A DNA stretch of 12,063 bases from Candidatus Fermentibacterota bacterium (GTDB taxonomy: Bacteria > JAFGKV01), in NCBI GenBank assembly GCA_016928395.1, contig JAFGKV010000102.1, positions 1-12,063 of the forward strand, given 5' to 3'. This document shows positions 6,071 to 12,063 of the stretch, piece by piece. The notes below the pieces were generated by a model, which did no database searches, was not told where the DNA came from, and saw nothing but the letters and a program-made list of their open reading frames with translations. Numbering within the stretch: the first letter of the stretch is position 1; each line of letters begins with the position of its first letter. Both the position numbers and the translations under genes were made by a program.

Positions 6071-7162
6071 TTAGGGAAGATCAAGCGTCATCGTCCTCAC
6101 CTTGGGTAGGATTGTGGCGGAGTCAGGCTGGGCACCCTCTTCCTTGGGGACCACCAGTAGCGCAGGCGTTGCGTCATCCTCCAGATCCAGCCCATCGCGG
6201 TAGAGCGCGAGAATGACTCCGTCTTCGCCGTCAAGATCGCGGGAGTCGAGCCTCACCCTTCTCCCATCGGCATCCCCTACCTCGAGGGAGTACCCGCTGA
6301 TGGCGAGGTCCTGCCGGTAGGAGCGGATGGCACTGTCCTGCCGGTGGGGAGCATACAGCGAATCGTCGGAAAACGCCAGCAACCTGAACACCGGAACGCC
6401 CCAGTACTCAGATGAGTCGGTCCCCGAGGCCACGCGTACGCGGGCTCCGTGGCAGCTGGCGCAGCTCTGAAGGGTTTGGCGATCAACGTCAATCTGCATC
6501 CTGCCACGCATGGCTATGGCATAGGGTTGCGCGGGAACCCCGGTGATGCTGATACGACTGAGCCGCTGCACCGAGAGATGACCATCGACCATGGGTGTTG
6601 AGGGCCCCACCTTGATCGCCCGGACCAGCCCCATCGCGGCCGGCATGGGGGTGCCATCCCGAAGCATGGCCAGTATCCAGGTGCCCTGGCTTCGATCCAG
6701 GATTTCACGTCCTGAAAAGGCCATGCGATACCCGTCGTCGGCGGCGAAGGTGAGGGAGTGGTCGTCCTCAAGCCCGGCCCACTGCAGCAGGAGATCCGGC
6801 AGGCTAATGCCGGCCCATGTACCCGTGATCGCGTTCCCCGTGGTGGTGGTGAAGCCCCCCGGCCCTTCCACGCAGAAAGGTGACGCGGCAAGCTCGGCAA
6901 GTGAGATTGACAAGGTGTCTCCCGGCCGGGCCAGCATAAGAACCCACGGGGAGAGCGGGGAGTCCCTCAGTGCCGCGTCGAGAATGACAGAGCATGCCGT
7001 TCCGGAGGGTTCCGGGATCACCAAGGATGCTTCCTCTGCTTCGCGACCGAGCACAGCACCGGCCGTGCCGTCTGATGAGCTGCCAGAGAGCACGGCGGTT
7101 TGAGGCAGCACCGCCAGAAAGAGAAGGAAACCACTCAAAGAGGGAGGGGCGCATCTGCGCAT
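6071..7162 (-). CDS. Exported sulfite-oxidase-like (molybdopterin-type) protein with a central CXXCH haem motif
   Basis: The protein has 363 residues. The start is ATG 7162-7160, 8 nt after GGAGG (7175-7171 on the minus strand); the frame is open further upstream but without a ribosome site. A signal peptide covers about 1-26 (SLSGFLLFLAVLPQTAVLSG). Residues 75-208 follow the Oxidored_molyb pattern: FCVEG with Cys97 at the expected place of the molybdenum-ligand cysteine, TWAGISLPDLLLQWAGL (115-131), FAADDGYRMAFS (139-150), ILAMLRDGTPMPAAMGLVRAI (163-183) and a closing SVQRLSRISITG. C234-ASC-H238 is a single c-type haem attachment site. Residues 250-363 repeat the same pattern (YWGVPVFRLLAF, GYSLEVGDADGRRVRL, ILALYRDG, PALLVVP) but without a counterpart to Cys97. 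The likely role is periplasmic electron transfer or oxidation-reduction. Whether it binds a molybdenum cofactor is uncertain, because key contacts cannot be judged by eye. Confidence 0.7.
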   Translation of the reverse strand: MRRCAPPSLSGFLLFLAVLPQTAVLSGSSSDGTAGAVLGREAEEASLVIPEPSGTACSVILDAALRDSPLSPWVLMLARPGDTLSISLAELAASPFCVEGPGGFTTTTGNAITGTWAGISLPDLLLQWAGLEDDHSLTFAADDGYRMAFSGREILDRSQGTWILAMLRDGTPMPAAMGLVRAIKVGPSTPMVDGHLSVQRLSRISITGVPAQPYAIAMRGRMQIDVDRQTLQSCASCHGARVRVASGTDSSEYWGVPVFRLLAFSDDSLYAPHRQDSAIRSYRQDLAISGYSLEVGDADGRRVRLDSRDLDGEDGVILALYRDGLDLEDDATPALLVVPKEEGAQPDSATILPKVRTMTLDLP

Positions 7163-7197
7163 TGGGGGTACCTCCACAAGAACGTATGGTATGGCCA

Positions 7198-7214
7198 GCC
7201 GGGCCGAGCCCGGC
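7198..7214 (-). promoter_or_regulatory. GC-rich hairpin in the 5' leader of the haem/molybdopterin-type gene
   Basis: A perfect 7-bp stem (GCCGGGC / GCCCGGC) closes on a 3-nt loop. It lies 22 bp upstream of the GGAGG ribosome site of the minus-strand gene. If transcribed it would form in the leader RNA. No T-run follows, so it could be a structural or regulatory element, or simply GC-rich sequence. Confidence 0.25.
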
Positions 7215-7346
7215 CAAGACGAAGCGAGGAATAGCACCTGCTCCCGAGGGAAGGGTGAGGGTCTGAGTGCGATCGATGTGTACTCTGGGCACGGGATCTC
7301 TGTGTCGTACCCGAATCGCGGTATTCAAGGGTTGCGCGGATTCTCC

Positions 7347-7388
7347 GCACACCTAAGCTTGCGGCCCACATAGCTTTGCCTAGTGTGC
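7347..7388 (+). promoter_or_regulatory. Imperfect long hairpin in the leader of the DUF47-PiT operon
   Basis: GCACA..CTA (7347-7355) can pair with TAGTGTGC (7381-7388), and AAGCT inside it pairs with AGCTT (7372-7376), leaving small bulges and a loop near 7360-7371. It ends 41 bp before the start of the DUF47 gene. I saw no recognisable Pho-box in the divergent region. A regulatory RNA structure is possible but the pairing is imperfect. Confidence 0.2.
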
Positions 7389-7429
7389 GGCGGGCGCGCT
7401 GCCGGTCTCGAGTCCATGGGAGAAACAGC

Positions 7430-8107
7430 ATGAAACGACTCATTGAGAAGCTCTTCGGGGTTTCGCCGTTTGGTCCGCTGGTTGAGCATACAAAGAAGGT
7501 GCACGAATGTGTCAAGCTCGTGCGACCGTTGATGGAGGCCTGTATCCGGAGGGACCACGAGGAAATACACCGCCTCCAGGACCAGGTTTCCAGGCTTGAA
7601 TACGAGGCAGACCAGGTGAAGCATGCCATCAGGGAGCAGCTTCCGCGCCAGTACATAATGCCGGTGGACCGCAGCGATCTGGAACGCTACCTTCACAGCA
7701 TCGACAACGTCGCCGATCATGCGCAGGATTTCGCCATTGTCCTCCTCATTCGCAAGACCGCGATGCATGAGCAACTCGTCAGCGGATTCCTGGAGTTCGT
7801 CGATCAGATCATCGCGGTAAGCGAAATGCTCATGACCGCAGCCGAGGAACTGGGCACTCTGGCACAGGCGTCCTTCAAGGGCGCGGAGGCTGAACTCGTA
7901 CTGGAGCGCGTGGGTGGCCTGGGCAAGGCGGAGTGGAAGGCCGACCGCCTGCAGCGCACGTTGAGTCAGCATGTGTACGAACTCGAATCCGAGTTGGACC
8001 CCATCACCATCATCTTCTACGAGAAAATGATGCGTTCCCTGAGTGGGATCGCCAACTCGGCGGAGAACAGTGGCGACATTCTGCGGCAGATGATCGTCAA
8101 GAGCTAG
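7430..8107 (+). CDS. DUF47-family (PhoU-like) regulator of phosphate transport
   Basis: The protein has 225 residues. ATG 7430 lies 5-6 nt after GGGAGAA (7418-7424), and the protein begins MKRLIEKLFGVSPFGPLVEH, as usual for this family (TIGR00153/PF01865). It is all-helical and soluble, folding as a PhoU-like bundle. Conserved stretches include SRLEYEADQVKHAIREQL, a following PVDRSDLERYLHSIDNVADHA segment centred near residue 90, and ESELDPITIIFYEKMM with SLSGIANSAENSGDILR at the C-terminus. Family members are almost always encoded next to PiT-type phosphate transporters and are thought to bind metal and modulate transport or phosphate signalling. The transporter follows 15 bp downstream here, which confirms the assignment. 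The gene is divergent from the haem/molybdopterin-type gene, sharing a 267-bp upstream region. Confidence 0.93.
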   Translation: MKRLIEKLFGVSPFGPLVEHTKKVHECVKLVRPLMEACIRRDHEEIHRLQDQVSRLEYEADQVKHAIREQLPRQYIMPVDRSDLERYLHSIDNVADHAQDFAIVLLIRKTAMHEQLVSGFLEFVDQIIAVSEMLMTAAEELGTLAQASFKGAEAELVLERVGGLGKAEWKADRLQRTLSQHVYELESELDPITIIFYEKMMRSLSGIANSAENSGDILRQMIVKS

Positions 8108-8122
8108 GGGAGTGCCGGTCTC

Positions 8123-9409
8123 GTGATCACCGTACTCCTGGGCGGCACCGTGGCCTTGGGCCTCTACCTGGCCTGGACCATCGGCGGTAACGACTTCGCC
8201 AACTCCATGGGTGATGCGGTCGGCGCCCGGGCCGTATCCATCCCCAAGGCGATCCTGCTGGGGGCTCTGTGTGAGCTGGCCGGATCCACTTTGGCCGGAT
8301 CGCATGTCACGGACACGGTGCGCAAAGGCATCGTAGACCCGAACCACTTTGCCGGTGCGCCCGAGCTGGTGGCCCTGGGCATGATGGCTGCGTTGCTCGG
8401 GACGGCCCTCTGGCTGCACGTGGCCACCCTATTCGGGTTGCCTGTCTCCACCACCCATTCCATCGTGGGCGGCGTCGCGGGGTTCGGCGTGGTCGGCGCC
8501 GGTTGGGCGGCAGTGTCATGGGGCACGTTGAGTGCTATCGTCATGAGTTGGTTTATCTCCCCGCTGGTGGGCGGCATCCTGGCATACATCCTTTTCAAAC
8601 TGATCGTGCGGTTCATCCTCGGGCAGAGCCGGCCCGTCGACGCCGCGATACGCTGTGCTCCGTCAGTGATCTTCGTGGTGGTCGCCGTTCTGGTGTACTC
8701 GACCATGTTCAAGGCTCTGGGCAAGAAGCTGGCAGGCACGGCCCTTGAGGCTACAGGGCCCCCGGCCGTAATCCTGAGTGTCGGCCTTGGGATTGTCGCC
8801 GCGTTGATTGCCAGACCGATGCTTGCCTATCGCCTTCGAGGGCGCCAAAACCAGCCGCTTTCCATGCAGCTCTCCTCCATCGAGGCTGCCTTCGCCCCAC
8901 TGGTGGTCATCACTTCGTGCAGCGTTGCCTTCGCCCACGGCGCGAACGATGTCGCCAATGCGATCGGCCCGGTGGCCGCGGTGATGGACATCATCCAAAG
9001 CGGCACCGTCTCCATGAAGGCAATGGTTCCCTATTGGCTGCTTGGGCTTGGGGGCATTGGTATTGCACTGGGCCTGGCTACCTATGGCTATCGGGTCATG
9101 CTTACCATCGGGACCAAGATCACCCAGCTCACGCCCACCAGGGGCGTCGCCGCGGACCTGGCGGCTTCCACCACGGTCATCTCCTGTACGCTGCTGAAGT
9201 TCCCGGTCTCTACCACCCACACCATCGTGGGGGCCATCATTGGTGTGGGTTTCGCGCGGGGCCTTGGCGCGGTGAATCGGAAGGTGACTCGCGACATTTT
9301 CGGGTCATGGCTCATAACAGTCCCGGCTGCGGGGTTGTTATCCGCGGTTCTCTTCACCGCCGGAAGAGCCCTTGGCCTAGCCGATCTGATTCGCACTTCG
9401 TTCCCGTAG
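8123..9409 (+). CDS. pit: PiT-family inorganic phosphate transporter
   Basis: The protein has 428 residues and starts at GTG 8123 behind AGGGGAG (8106-8112). It is a polytopic inner-membrane symporter of the Pho4/PiT family, moving inorganic phosphate (often as a metal-phosphate complex) with protons or sodium. The family's internal duplication is plain. The first half has GGNDFANSMGDAVGARAVSI (21-40) and FGLPVSTTHSIVGGVAG (104-120). The second half has AHGANDVANAIGPVAAV (271-287) and KFPVSTTHTIVGAIIG (359-374). The paired GxNDxAN and PVSTTH motifs are the transport-site signatures. About ten hydrophobic helices are visible, with a cytoplasmic loop around residues 160-175 and another around 235-250. 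It forms a two-gene operon with the DUF47 regulator. The next gene on the strand is a sigma factor 165 bp away with its own promoter-like sequence. Confidence 0.96.
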   Translation: MITVLLGGTVALGLYLAWTIGGNDFANSMGDAVGARAVSIPKAILLGALCELAGSTLAGSHVTDTVRKGIVDPNHFAGAPELVALGMMAALLGTALWLHVATLFGLPVSTTHSIVGGVAGFGVVGAGWAAVSWGTLSAIVMSWFISPLVGGILAYILFKLIVRFILGQSRPVDAAIRCAPSVIFVVVAVLVYSTMFKALGKKLAGTALEATGPPAVILSVGLGIVAALIARPMLAYRLRGRQNQPLSMQLSSIEAAFAPLVVITSCSVAFAHGANDVANAIGPVAAVMDIIQSGTVSMKAMVPYWLLGLGGIGIALGLATYGYRVMLTIGTKITQLTPTRGVAADLAASTTVISCTLLKFPVSTTHTIVGAIIGVGFARGLGAVNRKVTRDIFGSWLITVPAAGLLSAVLFTAGRALGLADLIRTSFP

Positions 9410-9438
9410 AGGGGTCGTCGGCTTCCGGCTCTTGGCAG

Positions 9439-9452
9439 CCCGCTCTCGCGGG
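9439..9452 (+). terminator. Short hairpin after the PiT gene, weak terminator candidate
   Basis: CCCGC and GCGGG flank the 4-nt loop TCTC about 30 bp after the transporter stop. The sequence that follows is pyrimidine-rich (CCTTCTCGCTTCT) but not a T-run. Only a 5-bp stem is present, so this is a weak call. Confidence 0.25.
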
Positions 9453-9492
9453 TCCCAAACCTTCTCGCTTCTACACCCTCTCCTTCTCGGTC

Positions 9493-9520
9493 GGAACTGG
9501 GCCGGCCCGTTCCTGTGTAA
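9493..9520 (+). promoter_or_regulatory. Candidate ECF-type promoter upstream of the second sigma gene
   Basis: GGAACT (9493-9498) and GTGTAA (9515-9520) are separated by 16 bp. The -35 GGAAC is the commonest ECF signature, and the downstream element resembles the TCTAA/GTCTAA type. It lies about 55 bp before the GTG start at 9575, the right place for autoregulation by the sigma factor it precedes. The match is by eye only. The spacer contains the palindrome GGGCCGGCCC. Confidence 0.35.
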
Positions 9521-9574
9521 CGGTGGAAGGACACCTTCGTTGTACTGGGTGAACGCCTCGAACGGGAGAGTGGA

Positions 9575-10219
9575 GTGGACAGGGATCAGGAACGACGACT
9601 CGTCAAGGCCGCCCGAAAGAACCCCGAGGCATTCGGGGCGCTCTACGACGAGTATGCCGGGAGGATCCTGTCGTACACTTACCGTCTTCTGGGCTCCTTC
9701 GCCGACGCGGAAGAGGCCACCTCGGAGACGTTCTACAAGGCGATTCTCGGCATTGGCCGCTTCAGGTGGAGGCCCTGTGGGTTTCTACCCTGGCTCTACC
9801 GGATCGCCTCGAACGAGTCCGTGAATGTGCAGCGCCGGAGGGCCAAAGGCGCCGAGAGCCCTCTGTTCGAGAGGCTGCCCGGGCCGGTGAGGGATGAGCT
9901 GGAACAGAAAGAAACGGTCGAGTCGGGGCATGAGTTGGCGAAAGCCCTGGCGAGAGCTCTTGCCCAGCTTGACCCCCGCGATCGTCAGATCGTGACGCTC
10001 CACTACTTCCAGGGCGAGACCTACGCGCTTATTGCCAGGTCAACCGGCGTCAAGGAGAGTGCACTACGCGTCAGGGCCATGCGGGCTTTGCGCAGGCTGG
10101 AGCAGATACTCGAGAAGGAGGGCTGGAACCATGGAAGGGCACACGATGCAGGGTGGGCTGCCGGCGTCGATGGATGCGCCGAAGTTCCAGGCGTACCTGA
10201 GACAGCAGCTCATCTTTGA
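9575..10219 (+). CDS. ECF-subfamily RNA polymerase sigma factor, second locus
   Basis: The protein has 214 residues and starts at GTG 9575 behind GGGAGAG (9564-9570). Region 2 covers about 18-88 with DAEEATSETFYKAILGIGRF and FLPWLYRIASNESVNVQRRR. Region 4 covers about 122-182 with ALAQLDPRDRQIVTLHYFQG, ETYALIARSTGV and the recognition helix ESALRVRAMRALRRLEQIL. Residues from about 184 to 214 are a Gly/Ala-rich extension unlike normal sigma tails. They are encoded where the next gene has already begun (overlap 10131-10219, 89 nt), so this tail may be a by-product of the overlap. It is only distantly similar to the sigma factor at 675 and likely recognises different promoters. The downstream one-TM protein is the presumed partner. 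Confidence 0.93.
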   Translation: MDRDQERRLVKAARKNPEAFGALYDEYAGRILSYTYRLLGSFADAEEATSETFYKAILGIGRFRWRPCGFLPWLYRIASNESVNVQRRRAKGAESPLFERLPGPVRDELEQKETVESGHELAKALARALAQLDPRDRQIVTLHYFQGETYALIARSTGVKESALRVRAMRALRRLEQILEKEGWNHGRAHDAGWAAGVDGCAEVPGVPETAAHL

Positions 10220-10634
10220 ACATCAGCGCGTGAGCCTTGCGCGCTCCCGCAGGAATTGGCGGATGACCGCGCTGGTCGCCGTTGCCGTGTGTGTGGTCAG
10301 CATCGCGCGGCCCGGGATTCCCCACAGGGCCCGCGAATCCATGGCCGTGCTCCTCGGATCGCCCCACGGCCAGCCTGATGTGGAGTTGGCGTACCGCGAC
10401 GACTCCGTTCCCCTTGAGCATGCCCTGGCTGCGAGCCTGGCGCAGGACCGTGCCCTGGCCAGGCGGCTGGGATCGGGGCACGTCCTTGGGGCGCGTGCCC
10501 CGGAGCATACGTTCGTTGTCAGCAGGTTCCCCATCTCAGGAGGACGGGCGGTGAGCATCTATACGCCGCTCTCGAGCCCTCGACAGGATGGGGAGAACGA
10601 TGTCGTTTTCGCACATGATGGAGGTGTATGGTAA
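10131..10634 (+). CDS. Single-pass membrane protein, putative anti-sigma factor
   Basis: The protein has 167 residues. The start is ATG 10131, 8 nt after the strong AAGGAGGG (10115-10122) inside the sigma gene; ATG codons at 10146 and 10173 are possible alternatives. The layout is a short basic, helical cytoplasmic part (KFQAYLRQQLIFEHQRVSLA, ending RSRRNWR at 38-44), one hydrophobic helix (about 45-60, MTALVAVAVCVVSIAR), then about 105 extracytoplasmic residues without cysteines. The positive charges just before the helix predict an inside N-terminus. There is no HxxxCxxC zinc motif. Position and topology suggest an anti-sigma factor, but the cytoplasmic segment is short and no family is recognised. 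Its TAA (10632-10634) overlaps the PDZ gene's ATG by one base, so the two are co-translated. Confidence 0.72.
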   Translation: MEGHTMQGGLPASMDAPKFQAYLRQQLIFEHQRVSLARSRRNWRMTALVAVAVCVVSIARPGIPHRARESMAVLLGSPHGQPDVELAYRDDSVPLEHALAASLAQDRALARRLGSGHVLGARAPEHTFVVSRFPISGGRAVSIYTPLSSPRQDGENDVVFAHDGGVW

Positions 10635-11593
10635 TGCAACGCACACTCACTGTACTGGTACTCTGCGCCGCTCTTTTCCCCTTCGGGGTATCGGCCGGAG
10701 AAGGTGCGCATCTCGGGGTTATGCTCGGCTCCCTGGAAGATCTCGCCCAGAAGTTCGACTATGACGGCCGAGGTGCGCCAGTCGTCGAAGTGGTCAAGGA
10801 CGGCCCCGCGGCCAAGGCCGGGATGAAGGATGGGGATGTCATCATCGCCATCGACAAGGATGCCATTGTGGGGCCGGGGCATCTCAGGGAGGTGCTGAGC
10901 TTCCGCAGCCCAGGCGACAAGGCCCAGGTCACCGTCTGGCGCAAGGGAAAGAAGGAGACGCTGCACGTTGAGCTGGGGGAACGAACGAAGCTCCACCTCC
11001 TCGACCGCAGCGACTTCGCCAAGACCATTGTCATCAGCGGCGAACCCACGGCGTGGCTTGGGATACGAACTCAGGAGTTGTCCGAGCAACTGGGCGAGCA
11101 CTTCGGGGCCAAGGCGGGGGTGCTGGTCTCTGAGGTCATTGAGGACAGCCCCGCGGCCAAGGCAGGAATCGCCGCAGGAGACGTGATTGTCAAGGTGGGC
11201 GAAGAAACGGTCTCCCAGCCCTTCGAGCTGACCAAGGCCCTCGGAGACCGGGAACCCGGCCAGAAGATCACCCTTGTGCTCATCAGGCAGGGCAGGGAGT
11301 TGACCAAAGAGGTCGAGCTGGGGGAGACACCGAAGGAGTATCGCAGGGGGCGCCCTCAAGTCTTCAGGTGGAAGTCCGGCGATGAGGGAGGCAGCGACTG
11401 GAGTTTCTCTTTGCCCCGAGACCTTCCTCCGGGGGCCCTTCCGGGTATGGACTGGCTCGAGCTTGACGCGCGGGTAGACCGTGAGGAGCTGCAGAAGGAT
11501 CTGCAGGAACTCCGGGAGACTCTGAGCGAGCAAATGAAGGACATCCGTGCCGAGCTGGACGAGTTGAGGAAGAGTCTGAAGGCGCAGGACTGA
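10634..11593 (+). CDS. Secreted double-PDZ protein with C-terminal coiled coil
   Basis: The protein has 319 residues. I chose ATG 10634 over the in-frame ATG at 10628 because GGAGG (10620-10624) is 9 nt from the former and only 3 nt from the latter. A signal peptide covers about 1-22 (TLTVLVLCAALFPFGVSAGE). PDZ1 spans about 26-113: HLGVMLG as the binding-loop start, then VEVVKDGPAAKAGMKDGDVI and AIDKDAIVG. PDZ2 spans about 138-228: AWLGIRTQELS, then VIEDSPAAKAGIAAGDVIVK and VGEETVSQ. A Pro/Gly/Trp-rich linker follows (235-275), then a charged heptad-like helix (281-316, EELQKDLQELRETLSEQ and onward), probably an oligomerising coiled coil. No protease domain or Ser-His-Asp triad is present, unlike DegS or HtrA. 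In this operon it may sense C-terminal peptides of misfolded envelope proteins and signal to the membrane partner, which is inference. Confidence 0.88.
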   Translation: MQRTLTVLVLCAALFPFGVSAGEGAHLGVMLGSLEDLAQKFDYDGRGAPVVEVVKDGPAAKAGMKDGDVIIAIDKDAIVGPGHLREVLSFRSPGDKAQVTVWRKGKKETLHVELGERTKLHLLDRSDFAKTIVISGEPTAWLGIRTQELSEQLGEHFGAKAGVLVSEVIEDSPAAKAGIAAGDVIVKVGEETVSQPFELTKALGDREPGQKITLVLIRQGRELTKEVELGETPKEYRRGRPQVFRWKSGDEGGSDWSFSLPRDLPPGALPGMDWLELDARVDREELQKDLQELRETLSEQMKDIRAELDELRKSLKAQD

Positions 11594-11609
11594 TCTCGCA
11601 CGGCGCATC

Positions 11610-11640
11610 ACCGGCCGGGGCGCACAGCACCCCGGCCGGT
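11610..11640 (+). terminator. Probable terminator of the second ECF operon
   Basis: A perfect 11-bp GC-rich stem, ACCGGCCGGGG and CCCCGGCCGGT, closes on a 9-nt loop. It begins 16 bp after the PDZ gene's stop and is followed by the T-rich TTCCATTTGTTGGTCTT. Stem strength and position support an intrinsic terminator, although the T-run is interrupted. Confidence 0.75.
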
Positions 11641-11982
11641 TCCATTTGTTGGTCTTCCAGCAGGTCAAGCACACGGAGGAGTGGCCACTCATGCCGCCGG
11701 GACTCTGAATTCAATGCGGCCTCTGGGGTCGCACATCGCCGTCAGGGTGTTCTTGGTTGAGAGTGGGGCGGCGCGTGCGGAGTGGCCAGCCCCCGCGGTC
11801 GCCCGGACGGAGCGTCGTCGCCATCGATATCATTGAGGTTGTCGGGGACGAGGGCCCATCCCCGGATTCGACTCCGAGACCGATGGCCCCGGCACGGGCA
11901 GTGTGACGCCCTCCGCCTTCTGCGGGAGGCTTGACATTCGAAGGAGGGGGCAGTACGCTTGCGGCAGCATCTGAGTCGGGGT
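11641..11982. other. Stretch without a confident gene
   Basis: No frame here has both a ribosome site and recognisable protein content. It holds a perfect 12-bp palindrome GAGTGGCCACTC at 11679-11690, part of which (GGAGTGGCCA) recurs near 11779. It also holds a -35-like TTGACA at 11931-11936 with TACGCT 17 bp downstream, a weak promoter candidate pointing right into the tandem repeat. On the minus strand all three frames are open from the repeat into this stretch, stopping at 11830, 11742 and 11711. The tail of a gene entering from beyond the right edge is therefore possible. Confidence 0.4.
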
Positions 11983-12063
11983 CGGCTCCATCGGCTCCAT
12001 CGGCTCCATCGGCTCCATCGGCTCCATCGGCTCCATCGGCTCCATCGGCTCCATCGGCTCCAT
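11983..12063. repeat. Tandem repeat: nine perfect copies of the 9-bp unit CGGCTCCAT, reaching the window edge
   Basis: Nine identical 9-bp units fill 11983-12063 exactly and run off the right edge, so the true copy number is unknown. The unit length is a multiple of three, so every frame reads as a tripeptide repeat. On the minus strand these are Met-Glu-Pro, Gly-Ala-Asp or Trp-Ser-Arg; on the plus strand Ser-Ala-Pro, Gly-Ser-Ile or Arg-Leu-His. The perfect identity suggests recent expansion by slippage. A sequence ending inside such a repeat is also what an assembly break looks like. No upstream start or ribosome site is visible to decide a coding frame. Confidence 0.95.

Noticed and set aside
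7325-8419. 364-codon minus-strand frame opposite the DUF47 gene and the start of the transporter gene
   Set aside because: Shadow of two well-recognised genes; no motif and no ribosome site.
10559-11692. 377-codon open frame on the minus strand opposite the double-PDZ gene
   Set aside because: It is antisense to a clear PDZ protein, has Leu/Arg/Pro-rich composition typical of the reverse frame of GC-rich genes, and shows no domain.

Overview
The window is GC-rich (about 60% or more by eye), densely coded and bacterial. Secreted proteins, a likely outer-membrane beta-barrel, a periplasmic c-type haem motif and two ECF sigma loci point to a Gram-negative (diderm) organism. ECF sigma factors next to a membrane-anchored glycogen-binding-domain protein fit environmental lineages such as the FCB-group candidate phyla (Eisenbacteria- or Krumholzibacteriota-like). 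That placement is an impression, not a demonstration. No mobile element, CRISPR array, tRNA or rRNA was seen.

Layout: (1) 61-450, a small secreted single-domain protein. (2) 601-3544, a tightly coupled operon: a possible 25-aa leader peptide, an ECF sigma factor, a one-TM putative anti-sigma factor with an external CBM48/AMPK-type glycogen-binding domain, an exported helical-repeat protein, and a beta-barrel-like protein. Three junctions are 4-bp ATGA/GTGA overlaps and the fourth is a 13-bp gap. (3) 3803-5350, a small acidic cysteine-containing protein, then an iron-sulfur L-serine ammonia-lyase. (4) 5547-5882, a secreted CarboxypepD_reg-like domain protein, followed by a strong hairpin. (5) 7162-6071 on the minus strand, an exported protein with two sulfite-oxidase-like (molybdopterin-type) segments around a single CXXCH haem motif. 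(6) 7430-9409, a DUF47/PhoU-like regulator and a PiT-family phosphate transporter. (7) 9575-11593, a second ECF sigma module: sigma factor, one-TM protein and a secreted two-PDZ coiled-coil protein, closed by a hairpin. (8) 11594-12063, no confident gene, ending in nine perfect copies of a 9-bp repeat that run off the window edge.

The two ECF modules share one logic: a cytoplasmic sigma factor, a single-pass membrane partner without a zinc-binding HxxxCxxC motif, and envelope proteins translated from the same message. In the first the external sensor would be a glycogen-binding-type domain; in the second the partner is a double-PDZ protein. Both look like cell-surface signalling systems with no close textbook counterpart, and they are the best candidates here for undescribed biology. 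The rest (serine deaminase, DUF47-PiT) is ordinary metabolism and transport.
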